Shown here in pieces: positions 57,143 through 64,000 of a stretch of 64,000 bases of DNA (positions are counted from its first letter, which is position 1; every line of letters starts with the position of its first letter). Both the position numbers and the translations under genes were made by a program. The notes beneath the pieces are model-generated. The model did no database searches, had not been told where the DNA came from, and saw only the letters and a program-made list of their open reading frames with translations. Source of the DNA: Planctomycetota bacterium (GTDB taxonomy: Bacteria > Planctomycetota > Planctomycetia > Isosphaerales > Isosphaeraceae); NCBI GenBank assembly GCA_021791715.1, contig JAJYWB010000016.1, positions 29,662-93,661 of the forward strand, in the 5' to 3' direction.

Positions 57143-57532
57143 ATGATGAAACGACTGTATTGGTTCGCGGCGCCGATCGTGATCGCTTCGGCGTTCACGG
57201 GGTGCGACGACGGCAAGGGGACGAAAATTGAGATCGGCTTTCCCAAGGGGGTCGAGGGATTTCATCCTCCTCCCGGAATGGGAGGCGGTCCCGTCGCGGA
57301 TTCCAAGTCGAAGGAACACGCGGCGAAAGACGGCGAAAAGAAAACGGATGATAAGCCCGCCGCGGCCGAATCGGCCCCCAAAGGCGACGATAAGCCCGCC
57401 GCGGCCGAATCGGCCCCCAAAGGCGACGATAAGCCCGCCGCCCCCAAAGGCGACGACAAACCGGCGACGACCGAATCCGCTCCCAAAAGCGACGACAAAC
57501 CCGCCGAAAAAGACGCGGCGCCCAAGAACTGA
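57143..57532 (+). CDS. Small lipoprotein with KPA/SAPKGDD repeats
   Basis: 129 aa from ATG 57143; the adjacent ATG 57146 is equally possible, with AAGG just upstream. The lipobox is SAFTGC. The body has HPPPGMGGG and then a run of repeats GDDKPAAAESAPK and shorter GDDKPAAPK, GDDKPATTESAPK. The repeats are strongly charged and likely disordered, a tether or surface spacer. A strong terminator follows at 57592. Confidence 0.75.
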   Translation: MMKRLYWFAAPIVIASAFTGCDDGKGTKIEIGFPKGVEGFHPPPGMGGGPVADSKSKEHAAKDGEKKTDDKPAAAESAPKGDDKPAAAESAPKGDDKPAAPKGDDKPATTESAPKSDDKPAEKDAAPKN

Positions 57533-57591
57533 CGCGATCGTGAATCGGGCGAGGAATTCGATTCTGCCACCTTCTCGAAATGAACCGAACG

Positions 57592-57625
57592 CGCGACGAC
57601 ATGAACCGTCGTCGCGTTTTTTTTT
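57592..57625 (+). terminator. Rho-independent terminator after the lipoprotein gene
   Basis: A 9-base perfect stem (CGCGACGAC paired with GTCGTCGCG around ATGAACC) is followed by nine Ts at 57617-57625. It ends the plus-strand lipoprotein transcript just before the convergent ABC gene, whose stop is at 57652. Confidence 0.9.
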
Positions 57626-57651
57626 GAGCCTTATTCGATATCTATCCAATC

Positions 57652-58887
57652 TCATAAGATTCGCAAATTACTTGTTCGATCGAACATATGTACTTTATTT
57701 AAATCAAGTTCGGCGCGAACCCGATCGCCGACTCGAATTTGAGGGTTCGCGGTCGATCTCGCCTTGATTTCGAGCGGTCCGACGGAGAGCGCGGCGATCG
57801 TTTCGTAGCCGCGGAATTCAAGCCGCGCGACGACGGCGTCGATCGTCGCGCGCGAGCCGGAGCCGGCCGCGACGCGAGGCTCGATCGTCTTATCGACGGA
57901 ATTTGGATTCAAATGAATCCGCACGTCTTCACACCGAAAAGCCAGGTCGAATCGCGTCGAATCCGGGCGACGGATCGAATCATCGAGTCGCGTCGGTAAT
58001 TTCGTCGTGTCGATCTCGATGATCGGCGAATCGATTCCCTCCAGGCGAATCGCGATCCGATCGCCGTCCGACTTGAAGGCGCACGGTAAGAGATTCATCG
58101 GCGGATCGCCGATAAAGCCCGCGACGAAGCGAGTTTCGGGCTCGCGGTAAACGTCATCCGGCGTGCCGATTTGTTCAATCCTTCCCTGATTCATAACGAC
58201 GATCCGATCCCCCACGGCGAGAGCGTCGGCCTGGTCGTGCGTGACGAGGAGAGTCGTGAGCGCGTGATCGCGGGCGATCCGCACGATCAGGTCGCGGGTC
58301 GCGATCCCGAGGGGACCGTCGAGACTTGAAAGCGGCTCGTCGAGCAGAAGGATTCGCGGCAAGCGAACGAGCGCTCTCGCGAGCGCTACACGCCTGCGTT
58401 CGCCTCCCGAAAGTTCCGCGGGAGCGCGATTGAGTAAATGATTAATATTTAATTCATGCGAGCACTTTTGAATACGACTGCGAATCTCGTCGCGTCGGAG
58501 CCGGCGGCGATCGAGTGAAAACGCGATGTTTTGTTCGACCGAGAGGTGAGGCAAGAGCGCGGGATCTTGAAAGACGAGCGCGAGATTCCGTAACCGAGGG
58601 GGGCGATCGCGGATCGATCGGGAATCGACGAGGATATCGCCCGAATCAGGGCTTTCGAGCCCCGCGATCATCCGCAGGAGCGTCGTTTTGCCCGATCCCG
58701 AAGGCCCGACGACCGCGACGAATTCTCCCGGATTGATCGATAAGTTCACATCCGAGACCGCGACGACGTTTCCCCGAAAGACGCGGCGAACCGATCGAAT
58801 TTCGAGTCGCGCCGTAACGCCGCGCGTCGCCGAGACGGGCGATTCGGCGGTCGGATTCGAGATCGCGTCGCTCGGTTGCATGATCAT
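57652..58887 (-). CDS. ABC transporter ATPase, MalK/UgpC-like
   Basis: 411 aa. The ATP-binding domain has Walker A GPSGSGKT (61-68), Q-loop FQDPALLP, signature ELSGGERRRVAL, Walker B RILLLDEPLSSLD and switch His in LLVTHDQADAL. The C-terminal about 140 residues form TOBE-like domains typical of carbohydrate or glycerol-3-phosphate importers. The ATG 58887 overlaps the cytochrome stop (ATGA). No permease or binding protein is in the window, so the ATPase either works with proteins elsewhere or has a different role. Confidence 0.9.
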   Translation of the reverse strand: MIMQPSDAISNPTAESPVSATRGVTARLEIRSVRRVFRGNVVAVSDVNLSINPGEFVAVVGPSGSGKTTLLRMIAGLESPDSGDILVDSRSIRDRPPRLRNLALVFQDPALLPHLSVEQNIAFSLDRRRLRRDEIRSRIQKCSHELNINHLLNRAPAELSGGERRRVALARALVRLPRILLLDEPLSSLDGPLGIATRDLIVRIARDHALTTLLVTHDQADALAVGDRIVVMNQGRIEQIGTPDDVYREPETRFVAGFIGDPPMNLLPCAFKSDGDRIAIRLEGIDSPIIEIDTTKLPTRLDDSIRRPDSTRFDLAFRCEDVRIHLNPNSVDKTIEPRVAAGSGSRATIDAVVARLEFRGYETIAALSVGPLEIKARSTANPQIRVGDRVRAELDLNKVHMFDRTSNLRIL

Positions 58888-60188
58888 TTCATTCCCGAGA
58901 GGAACGAAGCGATCGCGGGGTCGATCTTATCGATATTCGTCGGCGCGAGACGCCGATCCGCCGAGGCGTCGGAAGGCTTGGGTTCGTCGGCGCCGTCGCG
59001 CCGCACGCGAATCCAATGATCGGTATACATAAGACCCTGCATCGCGTCGCGTTTCGGCATATGACAGCGCACGCATCCCTTGATCGGCCTGGGATCGATC
59101 GAGCAAGCTTTCGATTCGTCGCCCCCCGAGTGACAACTTAGGCACGTCTGCTCATATTCAGCCGTGTTTGTGGAGGCTCGCGCGTGGGGATCGTGGCACG
59201 TCGAGCAGCGGAGGTTTCCCTCGCTTTTAACGTAGCATTTCGATTGCATCAGCCCGACGGGTTGAAAGCGGACGATTTTGGCGTTTTCGGGGACGATTTC
59301 TTTCGACGAGATGACGTCGGGATGGCGATGACATTGACCGCAGAGGAGCATCTCCTCGGCCGCGGTCGATTTGGGTCGATCGTCGAAGTGATCGCTCGAA
59401 ACCTTCCCGGCGCGTGCGAGGCGAACGTGCTCTTCCCCCGGCCCGTGGCACCGTTCGCAGCCGATTCCCGGAATCATCGTCGCGGCGTCGACGATCTCTT
59501 GTCCGCGCGTCGAATTGATCGTCGTATGACAACCAAAGCACGATTTTACTTCATCTTTGGGCAAGAGCCTACCGGCGGGCGTCAGCCCCTCGGCCTTTTC
59601 AGCCTTCTCCTGCCCCGGCGTGATCCCGAAATTGTTCCGGTTCGCGTAATACGAAACGCGATGTTCAATATCCACATATTCGCCTAGACGACCTGTCGGC
59701 ATGTGTAATGAAACGAACGTGACGCCGCTGTGCCCCGACCCGAAAGCGAAATCGATCGGGAACGTATCGGATTTGCCGTTCTCGATCCGCTCGACGGCGA
59801 GCTTATCGCCTTGAACCGAGTACGCCCAGACGACCCCTTTTTGCTCGGGATCGTTGAATTTCGCTCCCGCGAGCCTTCCCACCGGGTTGTGAGCCGCGCC
59901 GATGCGGAGCGTTTTGGAATGCCCCGATCTCGAATGCAAGGCGCACTCGCCCGGATGGCATTCGCGGCACGCTCGATCGCCGACGAGCGACTCGACGAGC
60001 GTCTGATGCTCGGATTTCGCTCCGCTCGATCGCCCGGGAGTGGGCTTCGAGGGTTCGAGCGTCGGATCGCGGTCGGCGGTCGCCCACCAGACGACGAGCC
60101 CCGTGACGGCGAGCCCCGCGGCGACGATCAGGCCAAGCTCGAAAGCGATCGATTTTGAGGTCGTTTTCGACGGATCGGGTTCGGTCAC
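58884..60188 (-). CDS. Membrane-anchored heptaheme cytochrome c
   Basis: 434 aa. GTG 60188 is chosen because GAGGG lies 9 bases before it, while ATG 60197 directly touches that site. One N-terminal helix (GLIVAAGLAVTGLVVWWATA) anchors it. Seven C-x-x-C-H heme motifs are visible: CRECH, CFGCH, CERCH, CGQCH, CSTCH, CLSCH and CVRCH. The arrangement resembles cytochrome c554/NapC-like multiheme electron carriers. Its redox partner is unknown. Translation is coupled to the ABC ATPase downstream, an odd pairing. Confidence 0.9.
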   Translation of the reverse strand: MTEPDPSKTTSKSIAFELGLIVAAGLAVTGLVVWWATADRDPTLEPSKPTPGRSSGAKSEHQTLVESLVGDRACRECHPGECALHSRSGHSKTLRIGAAHNPVGRLAGAKFNDPEQKGVVWAYSVQGDKLAVERIENGKSDTFPIDFAFGSGHSGVTFVSLHMPTGRLGEYVDIEHRVSYYANRNNFGITPGQEKAEKAEGLTPAGRLLPKDEVKSCFGCHTTINSTRGQEIVDAATMIPGIGCERCHGPGEEHVRLARAGKVSSDHFDDRPKSTAAEEMLLCGQCHRHPDVISSKEIVPENAKIVRFQPVGLMQSKCYVKSEGNLRCSTCHDPHARASTNTAEYEQTCLSCHSGGDESKACSIDPRPIKGCVRCHMPKRDAMQGLMYTDHWIRVRRDGADEPKPSDASADRRLAPTNIDKIDPAIASFLSGMK

Positions 60189-60425
60189 GATGATCATCCC
60201 TCGCGAAGGTGTCGACTCGTCGTCCGCCGGGCGGATGAATCAACCAGGATAAATTTGCGACGACGCGAGAACATGATTCGATCATCGTTGAAATCGACTC
60301 CCCGGTCAATCGAAACGAAACCGAACCTCACGGCCGATCGGGTGAACGATCGACCGAGAGGCGATTGATATCAAAAGGATATCTTGTAATCGATATAGAA
60401 TATCACCGAGGATAACGGGTCGGAT

Positions 60426-62369
60426 TCACTCGGGCGACGGTCGACGCGTCGATACCGGCGGTCGATCGGGTCTGCTCGTTCGCGGACGATCGGCTCGGGT
60501 CGGCGGAGGTCCGGGATATTCAGCCTCTTGATCCTCCTCGATCTCGAGCAGGATTCGATCGCCCGGTTTGATTAAATAATTCGTCGTATCTTCACCATGG
60601 GCGATCGCTTGAACGTAAATCGGAAGCGTCTGTTCGGGGATGATCGGATTATCGGAGGGCCTGATGAGAGTCGCCTTCCAGAAACCTCGGATCTTTCTCC
60701 GCTCCTGAATGATATCAATCGATACTTTTAAAAGAGCGTCGCGATCTTCCTGGGCGAGATCGGGAATGGAATCAAACGCGTCTTTCAGCTTTCTGACGAA
60801 AAATTGATTCACTCCCTTGCTTTGAAAGCCTCCCGCTAAATTCATCGCGTCCATCACGCGAACTCCTTTCCGCAACGTATACCTGCCGGGTTTCACGACA
60901 TCCCCCTCGATCGTGTACACCTGGGCGGAAACAGGAATCGGCGTTTGTTTCAATAATGAATTTTGATTTATGTTTGAAATTGGTCTCTTTTGATTCCGGA
61001 GTTGATATTCAAAAACGCCTTGAGGGGTATCGGGCAGCCCTCCGGGCGCCGAATCGAAGGAGGAGTTGACGTTTCTCACCGCATCCGAAGCACGTGTCGG
61101 CGCCGAGAGCGAACCCGCCGGCGAAGTCGTTTGATTCGCATTGAGATTATCGACTTTTATTTGTCGATCGTTCGCGGGATTGGACTCCAGAACCCGCTCG
61201 CTCGAGACCGGTTGATTGTCGGAAACGGCGGATTGCCGCGGTGGAGTCGGCGGAAGCGGCGACGAGTCTCCAGACACTGAATTCACAGTCGGTTGAGCGC
61301 CGGATTGCCGCGGTGGAGTCGGCGGTAGCGGCGACGAGTCTCCAGACACTGAATTCTCAGTCTGTTGAGCATCGGATTGCCGCGGTGGAGTCGGCGGAAG
61401 CGGCGACTCCGGTTGAGGCTCGGCCGGTTTTGTCGGTTGGATTGCGACCGCTCCAGGTTGCGTCGGATCAAGATCGTCACCCGCGCCTCCGCCTCGGGTT
61501 GCGATCATCCCCACCCCCGCTCCCGTCGCGCCCAGAGCCGCCACCACTACGAGTGTCGAAGTCAGTTTGGTCAGGAACATCGAATGCACCGCTCCTTTCG
61601 TAAGTAGGTAAACCGTTGTTGATACAGAAAGCGTCGTCGCGGTTTTGCCCGCGGCGTATCGAGCCGCGGCGGCGACAGTGGCTTCGACGAGAGCCGCGGG
61701 AACGATCGTTCCCCGCGCGTGATCGGCGAGCGACGATCCCAGGAGAGCCGTCGTGAGGGTGATTCCGCGGCGGATGAGCCGCGTCTTGAGCCTGGCGGTC
61801 CCGCGAGCGACCCTGCTTTTGATCGTCCCGGTCCGCACGCCGAGGCGAATCGCGGCCTCCTCGTAACCGATCCCCTCAAGCCTGCACATCGAGAGTGCGA
61901 GCCTCCAATGTTCGGGGAGACGGTCGATCTCTTCACGAATGATCTGTATCTGTTCATTCGTTTCGGGTGGCGACGAATGATCGGGAGCGTGGATTTCAAG
62001 CGTTTCGAGCGGTTGTTCGCGACGGTTTCGTTTTCGGGCTTTGGCTCGCGCCTTATTCGCGATCCGTTTGCTTACGCCGCGTAGCCAATGGCAAAGCGAG
62101 TCGCCCGATCGGATCGAACCCGCTTTTTCGACCAATACCAGAAACGTCGCCTGGAAGGCGTCCTCGGCGTCGCGCGGGTTCTCGAGAGCGCTCCGGCAGA
62201 CGTTCCAAACGAGCGGCGCGTGGCGACCGACGAGCGCCTCGAAGGCGGCGTCGTCGCGTCGCGTGGTGAAGCGTTCGAGAAGCTGAGCGTCGCTTTGATT
62301 CGCCAACACACCAGATTTGAAGAGTGTTCCCAAATCGCGAGCCAGAACTGTGGAACGGATCGGACGCAT
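60426..62369 (-). CDS. ECF sigma factor fused to membrane anchor and SLBB domain
   Basis: 647 aa from ATG 62369 (GAGGG about 10 bases upstream). Residues 1-195 are an ECF sigma factor: region 2 (DAEDAFQATFLVLVEKAGSI) and region 4 (CRLEGIGYEEAAIRLGVRTG, then TIKSRVARGTARLK). A membrane helix follows (about 267-286, TLVVVAALGATGAG). The linker has three 24-residue repeats with SPLPPTPPRQS. The outer part contains a SLBB (soluble-ligand-binding beta-grasp) domain near 482-560 (GDVVKPGRYTL, RVMDAMNLAGGF). The plan, with sigma inside and a sensor outside, suggests direct signalling without a separate anti-sigma. The ligand is unknown. Confidence 0.85.
   Translation of the reverse strand: MRPIRSTVLARDLGTLFKSGVLANQSDAQLLERFTTRRDDAAFEALVGRHAPLVWNVCRSALENPRDAEDAFQATFLVLVEKAGSIRSGDSLCHWLRGVSKRIANKARAKARKRNRREQPLETLEIHAPDHSSPPETNEQIQIIREEIDRLPEHWRLALSMCRLEGIGYEEAAIRLGVRTGTIKSRVARGTARLKTRLIRRGITLTTALLGSSLADHARGTIVPAALVEATVAAAARYAAGKTATTLSVSTTVYLLTKGAVHSMFLTKLTSTLVVVAALGATGAGVGMIATRGGGAGDDLDPTQPGAVAIQPTKPAEPQPESPLPPTPPRQSDAQQTENSVSGDSSPLPPTPPRQSGAQPTVNSVSGDSSPLPPTPPRQSAVSDNQPVSSERVLESNPANDRQIKVDNLNANQTTSPAGSLSAPTRASDAVRNVNSSFDSAPGGLPDTPQGVFEYQLRNQKRPISNINQNSLLKQTPIPVSAQVYTIEGDVVKPGRYTLRKGVRVMDAMNLAGGFQSKGVNQFFVRKLKDAFDSIPDLAQEDRDALLKVSIDIIQERRKIRGFWKATLIRPSDNPIIPEQTLPIYVQAIAHGEDTTNYLIKPGDRILLEIEEDQEAEYPGPPPTRADRPRTSRPDRPPVSTRRPSPE
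61601..61726 (-). repeat. Shared sigma-to-anchor segment, copy in the first fusion
   Basis: This stretch (starting TAAGTAGGTAAACCG on the plus strand) matches 63875-64000 base for base at an offset of 2274. It codes for the end of the sigma domain and the run towards the membrane helix (ARYAAGKTATT, STTVYLLTKG). Identity at the DNA level, including silent positions, shows a recent shared origin or conversion. Confidence 0.95.
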
Positions 62370-62507
62370 CGCCGCAACCCTCGAAAGAATAGTCGACCGC
62401 ACTATACTTCAAGTGTCGCGTTGGGGCCTTTCGGTTCCCATGTTTTTTTTGAGAGGATCGTTCGCCGAGTGGATGCGCGTCGGCGAACGATCGCGGCGAC
62501 GCCGATA

Positions 62508-64000
62508 TTACTTAATCGATTTAATATACATACCGATTAAATACTCAAACGCATCTCCCTTACCGGAGGCTCGCACGCGGACATTGCGTCCTGTCCGTTC
62601 GACACGCGCCGACCGGATCGTCTGATCGCCCAACTCAAGCATTTTGCCGAGGAATTCTCGTTCCTCGCCCGCTCCGGCGTTTTTGAGCGCATCGCCGATC
62701 GATTTGCGCGCCGCGGGCGATTCGGCCGTGTTTTGAGCGAGCGTGACGATCGCGTCGAACGTCTTGGCGACCCGTTCGGCCGAGGATTCGTCAATGCATG
62801 TCGCAGATAAATCGATTGAGAAACCTTCTTCGATGTTGATCGACGCGGAGATTCGGCTCGTTTTCTCGAGCAGCGGAGCGACCGGAGCGGAAATCAAAGC
62901 GAATTCGGGAGCTTTTTTGACGTCGTCGAGGAGCGGTCCCAGGAGCGTCTTGATTTTCTCGGCGTCTATCATAAACGCCAACTGTCCCGAGTCGACGGAC
63001 ATTTTCCGATCGGATTGATCTTTGATTGGTTCATCGATCCTTTTCAGCAGGTTGGATTCCAATGTCGCGACGATCGTGTGATCGTCGGGTGAGTAAACGC
63101 CGATCGGCCAGCCCCCCCCCTGATCCATTTGAATGCGATGATAAGTCAGTCCTTTGTAATCGACTTTTTGGACGGGGACGCCGGAGATCAGCGCGAGCGG
63201 TTTCCATTCGCGCGGTTTGGTCGTCTGTACGATCACTCCGAACGACGTCAGGATCGATTCCTCAATTTTAGTCGCATCAATCGGATTCGATCCTGGATGC
63301 ATGAATAGCGAGATCCCGCTGATGCTTTCAAGATCGATCGCGTCGAGGGCTTGCCTGAGTTCGGGGTTTGTTTCGAATTGTTTCTTGAGTTTCCCGTTGA
63401 CCGATGCGAATTTGGCGATCGCGGCGGGATGAATCGCGACGACGAACGGGGAGTCGACCGGGATGAATTTCGATCCGATCGCGTTCAATTCGTTCGGATT
63501 GAGATTGTGATCAAGCTTGGACGCGTTTGGGGAGCCTTGCGGATTGATCGCGTTTGCGACGGCGTCGCCCGATTTCGTCCCTCCGTTTTGTTTAACGTCC
63601 GCTTGATTGACGATATAAGCGAACAAATCGCCGCGGATCGGAACCCGTTTCGAGGGGGTTTGCGGGGCGGGGTCCGCGATCGCTTCCGACCTTTTTCGTG
63701 AAGCCTCTTGCGCCGAGGCTTTCGGTTTGTCGGATTCGGCGCCCGCGGGGGCTTTCTTATCACGCTCGGTCGAACGAATGAGCGTGAATCCGACGCCCGA
63801 GACCGCGATCGCCGCGACCAGGGCGAACGATTTTCCGATCGTTGTCAATATCATCATTTGTTCAACTCCTTTTGTAAGTAGGTAAACCGTTGTTGATACA
63901 GAAAGCGTCGTCGCGGTTTTGCCCGCGGCGTATCGAGCCGCGGCGGCGACAGTGGCTTCGACGAGAGCCGCGGGAACGATCGTTCCCCGCGCGTGATCGG
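62508..64000 (-). CDS. Second ECF sigma fusion, 5' end beyond window
   Basis: 497 codons are visible; the frame is open to the right edge. Reading from the edge it gives DHARGTIVPAALVEATVAAA and then STTVYLLTKG, identical to the first fusion, so the unseen N-terminus is most likely an ECF sigma factor. After the join VEQMMILTTIGKS comes a membrane helix (FALVAAIAVSGVGFTLI), a charged linker and an unrelated about 400-residue domain (VVAIHPAAIAKFASVNGKLK, ISLFMHPGSNP, LAFMIDAEKIKTLLGP). That domain is not recognised. An ATG at 63857 inside the frame is therefore not taken as the start. Confidence 0.8.
   Translation of the reverse strand, partial: DHARGTIVPAALVEATVAAAARYAAGKTATTLSVSTTVYLLTKGVEQMMILTTIGKSFALVAAIAVSGVGFTLIRSTERDKKAPAGAESDKPKASAQEASRKRSEAIADPAPQTPSKRVPIRGDLFAYIVNQADVKQNGGTKSGDAVANAINPQGSPNASKLDHNLNPNELNAIGSKFIPVDSPFVVAIHPAAIAKFASVNGKLKKQFETNPELRQALDAIDLESISGISLFMHPGSNPIDATKIEESILTSFGVIVQTTKPREWKPLALISGVPVQKVDYKGLTYHRIQMDQGGGWPIGVYSPDDHTIVATLESNLLKRIDEPIKDQSDRKMSVDSGQLAFMIDAEKIKTLLGPLLDDVKKAPEFALISAPVAPLLEKTSRISASINIEEGFSIDLSATCIDESSAERVAKTFDAIVTLAQNTAESPAARKSIGDALKNAGAGEEREFLGKMLELGDQTIRSARVERTGRNVRVRASGKGDAFEYLIGMYIKSIK
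63875..64000 (-). repeat. Shared sigma-to-anchor segment, copy in the second fusion
   Basis: Identical to 61601-61726 as far as the window shows, and the match probably continues to the right of the edge. Left of 63875 the sequences diverge within a few bases, at the point where the extracytoplasmic parts begin. Confidence 0.95.

Noticed and set aside
62508..63857. A separate gene starting at ATG 63857
   Set aside because: The frame is open to the right edge and the upstream codons match the sigma fusion at 61601-61726 exactly, so it is one larger gene.

Overview
The window looks like chromosomal DNA of a planctomycete. It carries a Planctomycete-type cytochrome/DUF1549/DUF1553 gene paired with a DUF1501 gene, three tandem DUF1559 pilin-like proteins, DUF1080 and DUF4058 proteins, a CotH/DUF4956 pair, and ECF sigma factors with long membrane-anchored C-terminal extensions. 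The DNA is moderately GC-rich, with AT-rich intergenic patches and a striking excess of CGATCG. An Isosphaeraceae/Gemmataceae-type organism fits, but I cannot name a genus. There is no rRNA, no CRISPR array and no recognisable transposase or integrase. One tRNA-Asp gene is present.

Layout. 1-3406 (minus): a winged-helix-like protein and a large dual-ATPase protein (AAA plus HerA/DUF87-like) that runs off the left edge; this is an accessory, possibly defence-related operon. 3517-4777 (minus): FmdE-like and DUF1080 secreted proteins. 5114-9601 (plus): the cytochrome/PSD1 and DUF1501 pair, then msrB. 9780-14838 (minus): a tightly packed envelope-glycan operon (methyltransferase, flippase, membrane glycosyltransferase-like protein, CDP-alcohol phosphatidyltransferase). 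15035-16893 (plus): an AAA ATPase plus DUF3226 TOPRIM pair resembling PARIS/OLD-type anti-phage systems, lying on the 3' side of tRNA-Asp (17472-17545, minus). 17755-23271 (plus): three sugar-nucleotide genes, including an 1141-aa GHMP-kinase-like/UDP-sugar pyrophosphorylase fusion. 23272-25951: a TPR protein and repeat-rich DNA.

25952-28662 (minus): a three-gene island of formylglycine-generating-enzyme-like protein, zinc-ribbon TRAFAC-type GTPase and GAP1-N2-like protein; this is a predicted but little characterised NTP-dependent conflict or regulatory system. 29116-35753 (minus): glycosyltransferase, sugar isomerase, DUF1080, ThpR, PfkB kinase and gltX. 35985-37786: two tandem DUF4058 genes in an exact 1061-bp-offset duplication. 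38186-43626 (plus): an EF-hand/CotH protein, DUF4956, and an OmpR/CpxA-type two-component pair. 43627-44369: a MITE-like element with a 20-bp tandem array growing from its end. 46206-57532 (plus): DUF6599-like protein, a membrane/spermidine-synthase fusion, three DUF1559 genes with terminators, and two small lipoproteins. 57652-60188 (minus): a heptaheme cytochrome overlapping an ABC ATPase. 60426-64000 (minus): two adjacent ECF sigma fusions that share an identical stretch over at least 126 bp at the sigma/anchor junction but carry unrelated extracytoplasmic domains.

The strongest candidates for new biology are the GTPase/GAP1/FGE island, the ATPase-TOPRIM pair beside tRNA-Asp, the dual-ATPase/winged-helix operon, and the sigma-factor pair that appears to swap sensor domains. 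All functional statements rest on motif recognition by eye; no database search was run.
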